This document shows, in pieces, positions 51,501 through 63,786 of a stretch of DNA of 64,000 bases. Within the stretch, counting starts at the first letter, position 1; each line of letters begins with the position of its first letter. This DNA comes from Dipetalonema caudispina (Eukaryota; Nematoda; Chromadorea; Rhabditida; Onchocercidae): NCBI GenBank assembly GCA_013365325.1, contig JABVXV010000212.1, positions 1 through 64,000 of the forward strand, written 5' to 3'. The notes under the pieces were generated by a model that saw only the letters and a list, made by a program, of their open reading frames with translations, did no database searches and was not told where the DNA came from. The translations under genes were made by a program, and so were the position numbers.

Positions 51501-54500
51501 ACCTTCTGAAATTCAATGAATTCGCAAAATTCAGAAAGCTAAAATGGCAAATTAACAAGCAGTGGCAATGATCTTTTCCGCTCAAGTTCCACTTTACGGC
51601 TTGTTTTCCATTCAACCGCAAAGATAATTGCTACATGAAAAAGCCACATTTAATGCTTGTCCCATTATCGGTCATCTCGTGAAACATTCATATTTTTCCT
51701 CTTTCCACTCTGCTTTAAATATCAAGCAATCGCATCATTGATGATATTTTTCTTCTTTACAACTGGTTGTTTAGTTTTAAGGATAGCAGTTGCTACCAAT
51801 TGGTCATTTTCAAATTTCACTGACCTGCCACAAATTTCTTAACTTCAAAATCATGATTCTTTTGCAAAACTTTATGGGTCAACCGCATTTGATAACCGTT
51901 CCTTAACAAAATACTTTCATTTATATCACTTTATGATTCTTTTTATATTACTTTATGATTCATTTTGAATTCGTAAAAAAAATCGACTCGACTTCGCTTT
52001 TTTCTAAAATTATTTTATAGGCCTAAAAGAAATGTTGAACAAACAGGAAGTAATAAATCATCAGAAACAAAAAATAAAGAAAGCAACTGAAAATTAAAAT
52101 GGTATATTATATGAGACACATTTATTCCAAGTTATATTCCAATATGAAATTGCAAATTTCAATAAATTTCAATGGTACAAAACTGTAAATATAACTTAAT
52201 ATGATGAAAAAATCGACTTCAGATCATGAAAATAAGAATTAAAATAACTTATTTACGCTGGAAAAACTTTCGAAGAGCATAGGATGCAATTGATTTGTTT
52301 ATTTGACGATTTAATTACTAAGTTTGCAATGGTAAGCGAAAAATTTGAGGAAAGGAGGATACTTTTGTATAACAGTAAATTGCTTGAGACTGAGTACAAT
52401 CAATAAAAAATGGTAAAAATGAGCTTATGAAATTTAAAGGTTTGAATCGGAAAGTTACCAAAACGACGACTGTTTCTGAACATTCTAACATTAATAAAAA
52501 ACTTTTTAAAAAGAGTGTGAAAGTTGTTAATTTACAATTAACAACTTTCCCCTTATAATCATTCTTTCCAGAAAAAGTTCTATTCTAAGAATTTCAATTA
52601 AATCTGTTGCTTCTAACTTTTTAAATTACAGATGTTTCCGTAAATTCAATAATTCTTCATCTTCTAAAATTTTCTTCAAAAATGTATTAGAAATAGATAG
52701 CATGCAACGAATTTTTTAATGAATTCTCTGGCACAGATAATATTTTACATTTTCTGGCTTCCTTATATTTCGTTAAAGTATACCTCAAATTTAATATGGT
52801 ACAATTCTAAAAAATACATATATGGATGCAAAATTTTTTCGCTCATAGAATCTACCAACCTAAAATGTTGCATCGATTTTATAAAATGTCTAGAAATTTC
52901 ACAATTACCTTTTAAAATTCTAATGAACTGTTTCTACTTTTACTTGGCCATAATTTCATTGCCTAGCTTCTTTGCACAATTATTCAAAAGTTATCATTTT
53001 GGGATTCATGTAGTACTGTGGAAGTACAACTAATCTATTTTACTTTCTATCAAATATTTGTACCAGTAAAAGTTGTTTTTAAATTTTTTTTTTCATTTTT
53101 TTACTTCTGAATCTGTTTCACAATCTCATAATAATCTTAAATGTTGCATTTCTTAATTTACCATAGAACTTTAAACTCAAATTTTTAAACAGCGGAAATC
53201 TAACATTGCTGATCTTAGCATATTTGTGAAAACCGATATTTTGTACAGTTGGTAGATCTTTGTATCAATTCATCCTGGAAATTAGAGCCAGTTCGTATGC
53301 ATATATTATTTTGCTATCAGATTTTTCTTTTGCAATGAGTCATTTATTACTCACTACTTCTTCTTAGTCTGGATTTTTTTATTCTATGAATCATTTGAAC
53401 TCTAAATTTTCTCACTATTTGTAAAAAATTGAAGTGGAGGATTCTAAGATGTAATTAAAGAGCAATAATTTATCTCAAAATTTGATTTTTCTGACTCATT
53501 TCTCCTGCTATTACTTTTTAATTTTGAATTAGAACAGTTTCATTTTTCCTGAATCATTTATAATAAATCGTTGTTATGATATTCAGGATTTGAGTAATAA
53601 AGTAGAAGCCGGAGCAAAAACATTCGAGGAGCACCTAAAAAATGTTGCTGATCGTATTGTTCAGTATCAGAATTACTTCAAGGTATTCTAAGATTTTACA
53701 AATTCTTGAGAAATTTAAAATAATTAAATTATGAACTAGGATTGAAATTACTTTAATTTCACACAGCAAATTTTATATACATTAACCTTATAAAATTCAA
53801 GTGTTGAGGCTTTTTGAAATAAAATTTTATTTTCAAATCAGCTGAAGATAATTGAAAAAAAAACTGTAAAAATTCCCAAAATTTTATTCTTCCACTAAAA
53901 TCCAATTATTTGTGTGCTTCTTTAAAAACATTTTGAAAACGACGTCTTCTGTAAAATAATATTTTTCATTTTATCAATTCTTCTATTCAATAAGTATTTG
54001 AGGAATTTGTCAAATATGCATCACGAGCTAAACTCAATACAAAAACAATGCAAAAAGCACTTGAACTAATGATGTCAGTACCGGAACATGCTAATGATAT
54101 GGTATATATCAAGAATATTGAACAATATCCTGGTGATCTAAATAAACTTGGACGACTTTATCGACATGTTAGTTAAGAATCATTGTTTCAATTAAACATA
54201 ATACATATAGGATGACAATAATAGCAAATAATTAAATCGTTTTGATGATATTGCAACAATTCAGGTAATAACATTTTGTGTATTTTATATCAACTCTAAA
54301 TTCTTCTGGCAAAGTTTTCGAAAAGCAAAAATTTCTAATAACTAAGGAAAATGCAAAACAATGCAAAAGTCATATTTTTATTGCAAATTTTTCATGTATT
54401 AAAAAAATTTTCTCTTTATTTCATATGTTTCAACTTATGTGAATTTGGTTGATCAGTTTTCGAGAAGTTTTCATATTATATTTATCTTGAAAAAAGCAAA

Positions 54501-57500
54501 AATTTCTGGTAACTAAGGGAAATACAAAACAGTGAAAATATAATTTCTTTTGTTTTGACTATAAAAAATTATTTCAAACATTTTCCTGATGTTCTTAATA
54601 AACACTTTGTAATTTGCATTGAAAATATGACTTATGGAATTCATATTAGATTATTAATTTATCAAATTTTAAAATGAACATTTTTACCGTAGTCTGGTAT
54701 GATTCTTTACATCAAAGTTGAAATTTAAATTTTCAATCCTAAATGCTATAAATAATTATTTTCTAGGATTCATTCTTGGTGTGGGAAGGTGAGCAGGAAC
54801 CAACTGAACGATATGTATTTTTATTTAAAAACAAATTAATGTTTACCGACAAGAATAGCAATAAAGATACGCCATCGTATAAACATTATGCTACAATACG
54901 TGTAAGACGTTACATTCCAATTAATTCAGGGAATTGTTTAATTAAGTTGGATATAACCAAAAATTTATAACAATACAGAATTTAAAATTACAATATTATT
55001 GCACATGGATTGTTTAATTCGACTAATGGTAGAATAATTAATTATATGCATAAATGTGCTATATTAATGCAGCTTGACAAATACACAATACGAATTTCGG
55101 GAGCAGAACCGGATATTTTGGAACTTGAACCTAATGAACCAGGACTTCCGGAATTTCAAATTCGTGCAAAAGATGTTCAATCGATGGAATTTGTTCGACA
55201 AGCCTGGTTAAAAGATATGAGTGAAATGAAGGAACGTGATGGTATGTTCTTTTTCAATAATTATAAAAAAATTTTTAAATTTATTTTATTTCAAAAATTC
55301 GCAGAACAATTTCACATTCAATTTCCATTTATCAAACGTACTAAATAAATACTTTTGGCTGGAAGAAAAAAAAAAAGGTTTAATAAATTTCTATCAATTC
55401 TAATTCATCAATGGCATCCAAATTAGTTATATTGATAAGAAAAAAAAAATTTTTTTTTCTCCTGATTTACTTCCTTATTTTTTGCTAAGAGAGAATTTGA
55501 AATTTAAATGTGAATCGAAATACAAATATTATCTTTTCCAATGATATATTAAAAATATCAAAAACTTGAGAATTATGCAAAAAAAAAAAAAAAAAATATT
55601 CCAATAATTCTTACAAAAATATTAGGTAAAAGATGAAATCATCGAAAGTGAGAAGTGTTATTTGATTTATGCAAACATTTTATTTACTGTCTGTAAACTT
55701 TTATCTTTGACGCAATAAAAAATTTGATAGTTTGAAGTTTTTTTTATCCTCTTCCTTCTTCTTCCACTTATCCCTTAGTAAATTCTGCAATTGTTATTGT
55801 TGTTGTTATTATTATTGGTAACTGCTATTGCTGCTACTGTTACTACTGCTACAACTGCTACTGCTAAATGCTAATACATTTAATAAAGTTCTCTGAGATT
55901 TGTTTACATATAGTGCTTGGGCAAATCCTAAATTGTGAGGATTTGCAATGTCCACGAATCTTCTCATTTCAAACAATGAAATGATGATAGAATAAGTGGA
56001 ACAACTAGAAAGTCGAGATTGAAGAGTTAGTTCGAATAACAGCTCGAGAAATACAACTTCTTTCATCTATCGTTCTATACCAATATCATCTTCTTCTCAG
56101 CACTTTATCTTCATCTTCACTATGCTATTTAGTTAGCTATTGGATATAAGCTAGCAAGTACTTGAAATGAACGAACTCAATTCTTCTGTTTCATTCTACT
56201 CTCTCTCTCTCTCTTTCTCAATTTCTTTACATTTTATCTGAAAACCATAATCACCTCCAATAAATAACATTTTTCGTATAGCATGCTAGCTTAAGCAGCA
56301 GCTATAAGATTGCTCTACCTTCAGTTTTAGATTGAAAGTTATTCACTCTCTCGACCATCGACCTCTCATTTTCATTCCTTCTTTCAATTCCACCTCACAC
56401 TGGTAGAACGATATGTTGTTGGCAAAAATTCATTCTGCTTATTTGTAAATATGCAAATTTTTTCTATAATTTGCCAATGTAAAAGCAGAAAAGAATTCCA
56501 AATTGAAACTTGAAACTAACTTATTTCTTCAAATATTAACTGACACATTGAATTCTTCTACTGCTAATTTCTAATAAGCTATTTATTTTGCTACGTGTCA
56601 GTATTATTTCCTATTGCGGGTATAAAAGAATTTGAAGTTTCATAGTTGGCAGCATTTGAAATCCTACAGAATTCAGATTTAAATTTCAAATTCATCTCAA
56701 CTAAAAATAATAAATCAAACATGGTACTTCGCTGTTTGTACATAATTGAATTAACGGATGCCGATGAAGGTGGTCTAGAACTAGTGGATCCATCATGGTG
56801 TAAGTATTCCTTTTCCTAATTTTATTGCTATTAAAAATTTTAAAACATCAGAGCACGATATGGAAGTGGAAACAATCAGTGAATTAGATATAACGATGAG
56901 TGATGCTCGATCAGAATTCAGCGAATATTCGACTATTTCCAGAAGCTTGTTTGGTATGATCGATGTCAAGTTTCGACTTCGAGAGAAGGAAAATCTAAAT
57001 CGAATTTCGAATTTTATAAAATACTAAAAATTTGTTAGATTTTTGCTAGTGATTTCCACATTTTCAATCCTCCAAAACATTTATATTCAGGTCCCGAGGA
57101 AGGACCACCGCGGAAGAAAATTAAATCACCACCAGTCATATCGCCAACCGCTTCAACAACCAGTTTGTACAGCGGTGGTAGCAGTTCAATCGATTGGAGT
57201 TAGCATTTTTTAGACTTTAAATTTATGAAATGATTAAGTCTATAATTTAAGTCTAGCATTTCTTTAAAACACCTGATCTAAAACCGGTTACATTCGTACC
57301 TCTCTTGCAGGTCAAAATATATTTTCTGCAAAAAGTAATTTAAATTTAGTAATTTTTTAAAAAAATTCAAAGATTCAAATACAGCACAATTCATCATCTT
57401 TATTAATCATTGTCTTTGTTTTTATCAGGTGAAATTTCGAAAAATTGTTTCAAAAGTTTATATCAATAAAGATTTAGCTTATAAATGGCTATTTTCAGCA

Positions 57501-60500
57501 ACAACGGGTACCACTCTTGATATGCAAGGTACACGTGTTACCAGGACACAGTATGGTTTCAGGACACTACAAGAATCATCTGCAAAAATGTGTCTTAAAG
57601 TTACCGGTTATCCATTACCTGAAATTACTTGGTAATTACTTTCTGGTACAATAAAATAATTTGAAACTGGTACAGCATTAAGAGATATTATAGGCTCCTA
57701 AAATAAATATTCTTCTGTTTCATTTATTTCATTTATTTTGATACAGGATTCTGAATTCTGCAATATGGGATCAGAAGACTACCTTTACTCTATACATTTT
57801 AACGTGTAACATATCATCGATCGATTTCTGTAAAACTTTAAGAATCGATCAAATTTCAGGTATAAAGATGATCAGATGCTTCATGAAGGTGAAAGGCACA
57901 CCTTCTATTCAGATGAAGATGGTTTCTTTGCCTTGACCATAGATCCGGTACGGGTTGAAGATACCGGAAGGTATACGTGTATGGCCACTAATGAATATGG
58001 ACAAGCATCCACATCTGCATTCTTCAAAGTGCTGAAAGGTAATTTTTCAATGTTTGACTATCATCAATTTACTTTCCAACAAAAGGTATCCATTATCAGA
58101 AATATAAAATCATTGTTATAACTTACTTGTTATCCTCAAAAGTACGAGTAAAACATAATAATATCGATCATCGGAATCATGCTTGCTATTTCAAACAACA
58201 ATTTATTGAAATGATAAATACAATGAACATAACTGTTGGTTAAATTCAAAGAGCAGTAATGGTCTAAAATTGAATACTTAAATATAAATTACCAAAATAT
58301 AGCATGCATTTATATACTTCTTACAAACTTAATTACCTCTAACAGGTAAGTATGTCCTCTAAAAGAGTTATTTTGCTTTCACTACAATTATTTAAACATG
58401 GAAGTTTCTATTAGTTTTCAAATTTGTGACTCATTATAAGAAGAATATGGAAAGTAATCAGTACGTATACATTCTAACCGGAAAATTAATCGATTATTCG
58501 TTTTTAGTTATTATATTTGTATTTAAGTATTGAAACACTAAAAACACTTGACGAGAAGGAATATCTCTTTGTTTGTGTAGTAGTCTAAAGAATGTTAAAT
58601 TGCAAAATGTTCTGTGATTTTGTTATTACTACCAAAAGAAGTTTTAATGAGATTATTTTAGTTGAAAAGGAAGCAGCACCGCCAGCATTTGTTACGACAT
58701 TGCAAGATCAAGAAGTGAAAGAGGGTGAAATGGTGTTGTTTGAGTGTGAGGTAATTGAGGAAAATCAATTTAATTTAATTGGATTATCTTATCATTAAAC
58801 TATTCAAAATCTAAGTCTTATTCTAGTTGAAGTGTTGAAAGTTTTTCGAGAAATTTTTAAGTTTGCTTCACTAAATTTTTCCGTAGTTAAGTGATAGAAA
58901 ATCTTTCGAGAAATTCATCTATTTTCTTTTTTATTAAAAAGAAAAAAGATATATAATTTTCAATTCATGTTTTAACTTAGATGTATGAAAAAACAGTTAC
59001 TGTTAAGGTGGAAGGATGGCCAGAACCAGAATTGGTCTGGTTGGTCGATGAGCAACCACTTCGACCATCACACGATTTTAAATTAGAATACGATGGGCAA
59101 AATGCTAAACTAGAGATTCGCGATGCTCAACCGGAAGATACCGGTATTTATACAGTACGAATCAAGAATGAATATGGTTCAGCTGAATCAAATGCCAGAC
59201 TAACAGTGGAGCCGGATCCAGACAAGAATTATGTCGCACCTGAATTCCAGGTTCTTCTTCTGTTCTGTTGTAATAATTTTTGGACTAAAGTGCTATAAAA
59301 TATATTCGAAATACAGAATATTTGGAGATCCGGAAATTATTCATTAGTCTATTTTTGGGCAATGTATAAGTTGAACTGATATCATTAATGCACTTTTTTG
59401 ATCTTTTTTTTTTAAATTTTGGTAAGTTGGATAGCCTTTTCGTGCAAAATATGAATATTAAATTGATATTAAGCATAAGTTTTATCTTCAGTTTATTTCA
59501 AATTTGAAGTTAGAAGATAAGGTTTAGAAGCCTAATGTATCAATTGGTTTGAATTTGCAGGCGGTAATCGAAGATGTCGAATGCAACGAAGGAGATACGG
59601 TTAAATTTAAAGCAGTTCTTACCGGTGATCCTACTCCAGATGTAAGTTTTTTTTTTTCTTTTTATTAATTCAAGAAAGCAGTTAATTGATTCTTTAGTAT
59701 TGTAGTATAATATTACAATTGATATATTACATTGAATATAAAATGTTTAACTTATCATAAAATATAAGATCGATTTGGTGAATCCTTGCAGTTACTTGAA
59801 ATTTTGAAGTTTTTCTAAATCTCAGCTTTGTTGTTTGCCATTTTTATGTTTACAAGTAGCTCTGTAATTATGTCAGGTAATTTGGATGATCAATGGGGTG
59901 CCATTGTCTGAATCAGATAAAATTAAATTTATCAGTGAAGATGGGATTTGTATTTTGACAATTACCGACGTTTCTAGGCATTTTGATGGTACTGTCACGT
60001 GTCAAGTAAGTTATCATTGATATAAATTTTTGGGTAATATCAAGAGAAATGGTCTTAAATTGTGAGAATTGAATTGAGAAGACTATGAATCAAGAAATTT
60101 ATGATGGAAAAAACTTTTCAATAGATATTTCAGAAAAATTATACAAGAATTTCAATTAAAATTTGACAAACTTTTTCAGGGTATTAATCGACTTGGCACA
60201 CAAAATTGTGATGCTCAGTTGAAAATACGGGTACCACCAGCTCCACCAAATTTTGTACGTCCACTTGAGGATAAAATTACACAGGAGGAAGGAACAGTTG
60301 TCTTAGAAACAGAAGTTAGCGGCTTTCCGGATCCAAATGTATCATTTACGATGAAAGGAAAACCGGTTAGATACTTTTTTATACGATTACTTGCGTAACA
60401 TTGATCATTGCTCGAAAATTGTTCGCTATCAATCGTCGAATCTTAAGATGTCACTCAAATACATTCATCAAAAAAAGTGCTCAATTTAGGTAGCATACTG

Positions 60501-63500
60501 ATTGTTGAAGCAGCTGCTTGAAACATTTTCTTGATGGATGAATTTTTTTAATTTTTCAACTTTGCTACAAAAAGTTATAGAGAACTTATATCTTGCAAAA
60601 GGTCAATTCTAGACTTGAAATTTGAAATCTGAGATTCTAATTAACTGATTAGCAGGACAAAACTGAACGATAAATACTGATTCCTTTCAGATTGTATCCG
60701 GTGAAAATGGTATTGAAATTATTAACAGAGGTAATGGATGCTATCGAATTGAAATTTCAAAATCTAGCATTGAATTACATGATGGTGAACTTGTTTGTAC
60801 GGCAATCAACGATCATGGACAGGCGGAAAGTAGAGCTCGCATTGTTGTCGAGCCAGTTGAGATGGATTCACGTTCTGCGCCTACTTTTGTTAAAGATATT
60901 GAAGATCAGGTAAGAGAAAAGATTTCTGATTAGCAAGACTTAATTATATTATCTCCGAAGTAAACTAAGAATTCCAAATTTGATAAATTATGAAGTTTTC
61001 CAACTCAAAAAATTTCAAAATCTTCATTGAGAACATTTTGCAGACCGTTAAATATGGTGAAATGGCCGTATTCGAAACATCCGTTCGTGGAAATCCAAAT
61101 CCGGATATTTCTTGGTTTATTAATGACCAGAAAATAGACAACACAGCACATGGAGTACGCATTGAAACACAATCAGTTACAGATCATAAACTTATCGTAG
61201 ACTCAGCTCAATATGCTGGCACCATTTTGTGCAGGTTATTTTGACCTTTTTTTTTTTTTTTTGTTAACTCAAAGACCGAATTGTAATCTTTTTTTTGTTA
61301 AGCAATACGCATTCAATGTCACTATCAAATTTTTTTTCCGGTAGAATTCAGTTGTTCATGTTTAAATTATCAACAAAAAATCTTCCATTTTTCTGGAAAA
61401 TATTAATTTCAGAGCTGAAAATTCTGTTGGTCGTTATGAGACAAAAGCAAAATTGACTGTAATTTCTGGTGAAAAGAAAAAGCGTGCACCAGAATTTATT
61501 GAAAAATTAGTAGATACAAATGTTCTCGAGGAATCGAATGGTGTTTTCGAAGTTCGTGTTGATGCTGAGCCTGTAGCTAACTTGAAATGGTTCTTGGGCG
61601 ATAAGGAGTTGATCGAATCAGAAGTACGTTTTTATTTTATATTTGAAATTATGAAAATTTGATTACTCTCATATTAATCTTTACAAAAAAAAGAAACAAA
61701 GTTTTATATTCAGTTTTGTTCACAAAGTATGAAATTTTAGCGCGTTAAAATTCGTGAATTTGACGGTAGTTGGAAATTGGAAATCAACAAATTAACAATT
61801 GAAGAAAGTGGTATCATTCGTTGCGTAGCAGAAAATTCCGAGGGTAGTTCGGAATCATTGGCAAATTTGACAGTTAGCAAAAAACCATTCGCACCACAGT
61901 TTGAAGATCGTCCTAAGAATGTTACCGTTGAACAAGGCCAAGAGGCTCAATTCCAAGCTTATGCAATTGCTGTACCCGAGCCTACATACCAATGGTCCAT
62001 TGGTGGTCGAAAAATTAAGGAAACTACGGAAGGTGCCAAAGTTGAAACTATCAATGGTATCTCAACACTTACAATTGATACTAAAATTTTCGATTCTTCT
62101 ACTGTTTCCGTAACGGCTACAAATCCCATGGGTATGTTTTAATTACAAATAACAGAATCTTTTGAATATTTAGTATCATTGTGATAGCAGAAGAAAGCAA
62201 ATAAAGTGTCGTTGATTAAATTTTAGGTGTTGATGAAACTGGCGCTTTGTTAACAGTGCAGGAAAAAGGAATGAAGGAAGAACGAACAGAAGAAGAATTT
62301 AAAGTAATGGATGTAATCGAAATTTGAAATTATATTTTGAATTCAGCTTTTCAACATTTGTTATTTAGGATGCAAATTGAATGATGAAATTTTTAATGGT
62401 TCTTTTTTCTACAGTATTATATTCTTCCAGTAGAGTTCAAAGGAATATTTCTGATTGAAAAATGGAAACATCTTCTTGTAATAAGCTTAGCAGTCCCTAA
62501 ATCTTTATGTCGATATTTATGCTATCATGAAGTGATAAATATAGGTATAACGTTTGCAAAAAAGCAATGAAACATTTATTATTTACTTTGACCCTTTAGA
62601 TTTAAATTTGATCATAAGATATGCTATCATTTTAATGTTATTTTAGGAAAAAAAATGTAATCAATTTCTTACTTTAAACAAGCAAGAAATAAATTTTTCC
62701 AGGAATCTGAAAGTGTCGCAATAGAACAAATACCACTGATCAAGAAGACACTTTATGATCAAAGTGTTAAACATGGTGAAATGGCTGATTTTGAGGTATC
62801 CATTGAACCAAATGAAGTTATCGCGGAATGGTATTGCAATGGAAAGCAATTGACAGATGAAATGCCAGGTGTTTTTTTTTTTAAAAAAATTTACCACTTC
62901 TATGACTAATTTTAGTAAACTTCAAAAATAAGTTATCTTTGAACTTCCTTTTAGCTGCTTGTAAATTCCATTGGTATATAAATTTAAGTGCTTAAAAATT
63001 TTAAGAAATTTAGTTGTACATATATGGCTAAAATTTCTTTAAAAATATGCATGTAAAATTTAATATTGAAGAAGTGAAGTCATTTTGCAGGAGTGAAAAT
63101 TTCTCACCAGAATTTCGATTTTAAATTAACTGTAGATTCGGCTCTATATGCTGGTGTTATTACCTTCAAGGCTTCAAATAATGCCGGTAAAGCGGAAAGT
63201 AGTGCGAATCTAACTGCTATTCAAGAAAAAATCATCCAGAAACCACCAGATTTTTTGAATACACTCAATGACATTTCGGTTAAAGAAGGAGATAAAGTGG
63301 AAGTTACTATTGAATCTAGCGGTAAAGCTATATTCGAATGGGCGCTAAACGGGAAAACTTTACAGGTAGAAAATAAAATAATGAAAATTCAATTTTTCAG
63401 GTTTGACTTGTAGTTAATTTCGTTCTTTCACTTCATTTACACTACAAACATTGGAGAATAAAGGATTGAATTTGTAATAAAAATTAGATTTAGTCTAAAC

Positions 63501-63786
63501 TGGAAAAGACAATTGTTCTATAAGTCCGACATTTATTCAAGCAGCTCAAAGATTTCAAACGATTTTTTTTTCTTTTGAATGTAATTGGAAATAACGATTT
63601 TTTAGAGCGGTGTTGAAGGTATCACAATTAAAAATGAAGAAAGTAAGAGTAGTCTGATATTCGATCAAGTTTTATTGCAACAAGCTGGTAATATCAAGAT
63701 AACAGCAACAAATGAAGGTGGACAAGCATCTTCGTCTTTCAATATGACTGTCAATGAAAGGGACATTGCACCTGAAATTATTACAG
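45595..63786 (+). CDS. unc-89: UNC-89 (obscurin-like giant muscle protein), 5' part, 27 exons, open at right edge
   Basis: M-line scaffold of muscle. Exons: 45595-45650, 46363-46486, 47264-47413, 47482-47624, 47814-47984, 48101-48263, 53587-53682, 54003-54167, 54767-54901, 55073-55241, 56852-56953, 57091-57198, 57499-57631, 57860-58038, 58662-58750, 59008-59250, 59561-59641, 59877-60005, 60180-60365, 60691-60909, 61044-61234, 61413-61623, 61741-62131, 62227-62303 (or 62312), 62703-62868, 63091-63365, 63606-63786. Phases agree throughout (about 1,444 residues). Order: Ser/Arg-rich leader (1-60); SH3 (about 65-125, PVYIATQDYVPEPDDTESIS); DH RhoGEF (about 150-320, VYHDLLRSEEEFVNELRTVV); PH (about 345-455); Pro/Ser linker (PEEGPPRKKIKSPPVISPT); nine Ig domains. 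The leader and Ig1 match C. elegans UNC-89 almost residue for residue as I remember it. The KSP-rich region expected between Ig7 and Ig8 is absent. Confidence 0.96.
45998..46063. repeat. 33-bp tandem duplication in unc-89 intron 1
   Basis: Two adjacent 33-base copies starting AATCAACTTTTCT, differing at one position (C/A). Confidence 0.95.
49311..49490. repeat. Diverged direct repeat pair, 39 bp
   Basis: Copies at 49311-49349 and 49452-49490, 35 of 39 positions identical, both containing TTTAATAATT and ATTATTTGAAA. Confidence 0.8.
50309..50340. repeat. 16-bp tandem duplication
   Basis: AATCATCGTGTCTTTT twice in a row without a mismatch. Confidence 0.95.
52519..52549. repeat. Perfect 14-bp inverted repeat, 3-base loop
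   Basis: GAAAGTTGTTAATT, loop TAC, AATTAACAACTTTC. It lies in the large unc-89 intron about 1 kb before the next exon. Confidence 0.95.
54321..54539. repeat. Diverged direct repeat pair in unc-89 intron, about 48 bp
   Basis: Copies at 54321-54368 and 54492-54539 share AAAAGCAAAAATTTCT and AACTAAGG cores with scattered differences. Confidence 0.8.
56621..56628 (+). promoter_or_regulatory. TATA box of a putative internal unc-89 promoter
   Basis: TATAAAAG in the sequence GCGGGTATAAAAGAAT, inside the 1.6-kb intron 55242-56851. It stands 100 bases before an ATG with a good context (AAACATGG). No other TATA consensus this clean was noticed near the gene starts. A start site about 25-35 bases downstream would give a 5' leader of about 65-75 bases (inference). 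Confidence 0.45.
56721..56799 (+). CDS. unc-89: Putative alternative first exon of unc-89
   Basis: An ATG opens 26 codons (MVLRCLYIIELTDADEGGLE, then LVDPSW) and ends TGG T before a consensus GTAAGT donor. Phase 1 fits both following exons. Joining exon 56852 makes TAG, a stop, whereas joining exon 57091 makes TGT and continues CPEEGPPRKK. An mRNA from this exon would therefore need to skip 56852-56953 and would lack SH3, DH and PH. C. elegans unc-89 is known to use several promoters. The 18 bases at 56774-56791 equal a common cloning polylinker, which calls for caution. Confidence 0.4.
58821..58920. repeat. 60-bp-period partial tandem duplication
   Basis: TAGTTGAAGTG...TTTCGAGAAATT at 58824-58853 recurs exactly 60 bases later as TAGTTAAGTGA...TTTCGAGAAATT, in the intron before the second half of Ig2. 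Confidence 0.7.

Larger units (their letters stand above)
48264..53586 (+). other. 5.3-kb intron inside the unc-89 DH coding region
   Basis: The donor is CAG-GTATGT and the acceptor ATATTCAG. It is far larger than the other unc-89 introns in the window, nearly all of which are 70-800 bases. It is AT-rich with no recognised gene. It holds a 39-bp dispersed duplication (49311-49349 and 49452-49490, 35 of 39 positions alike), a 16-bp tandem duplication (50309-50340) and a perfect 14-bp hairpin (52519-52549). Short frames inside lack coding character. Confidence 0.8.
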
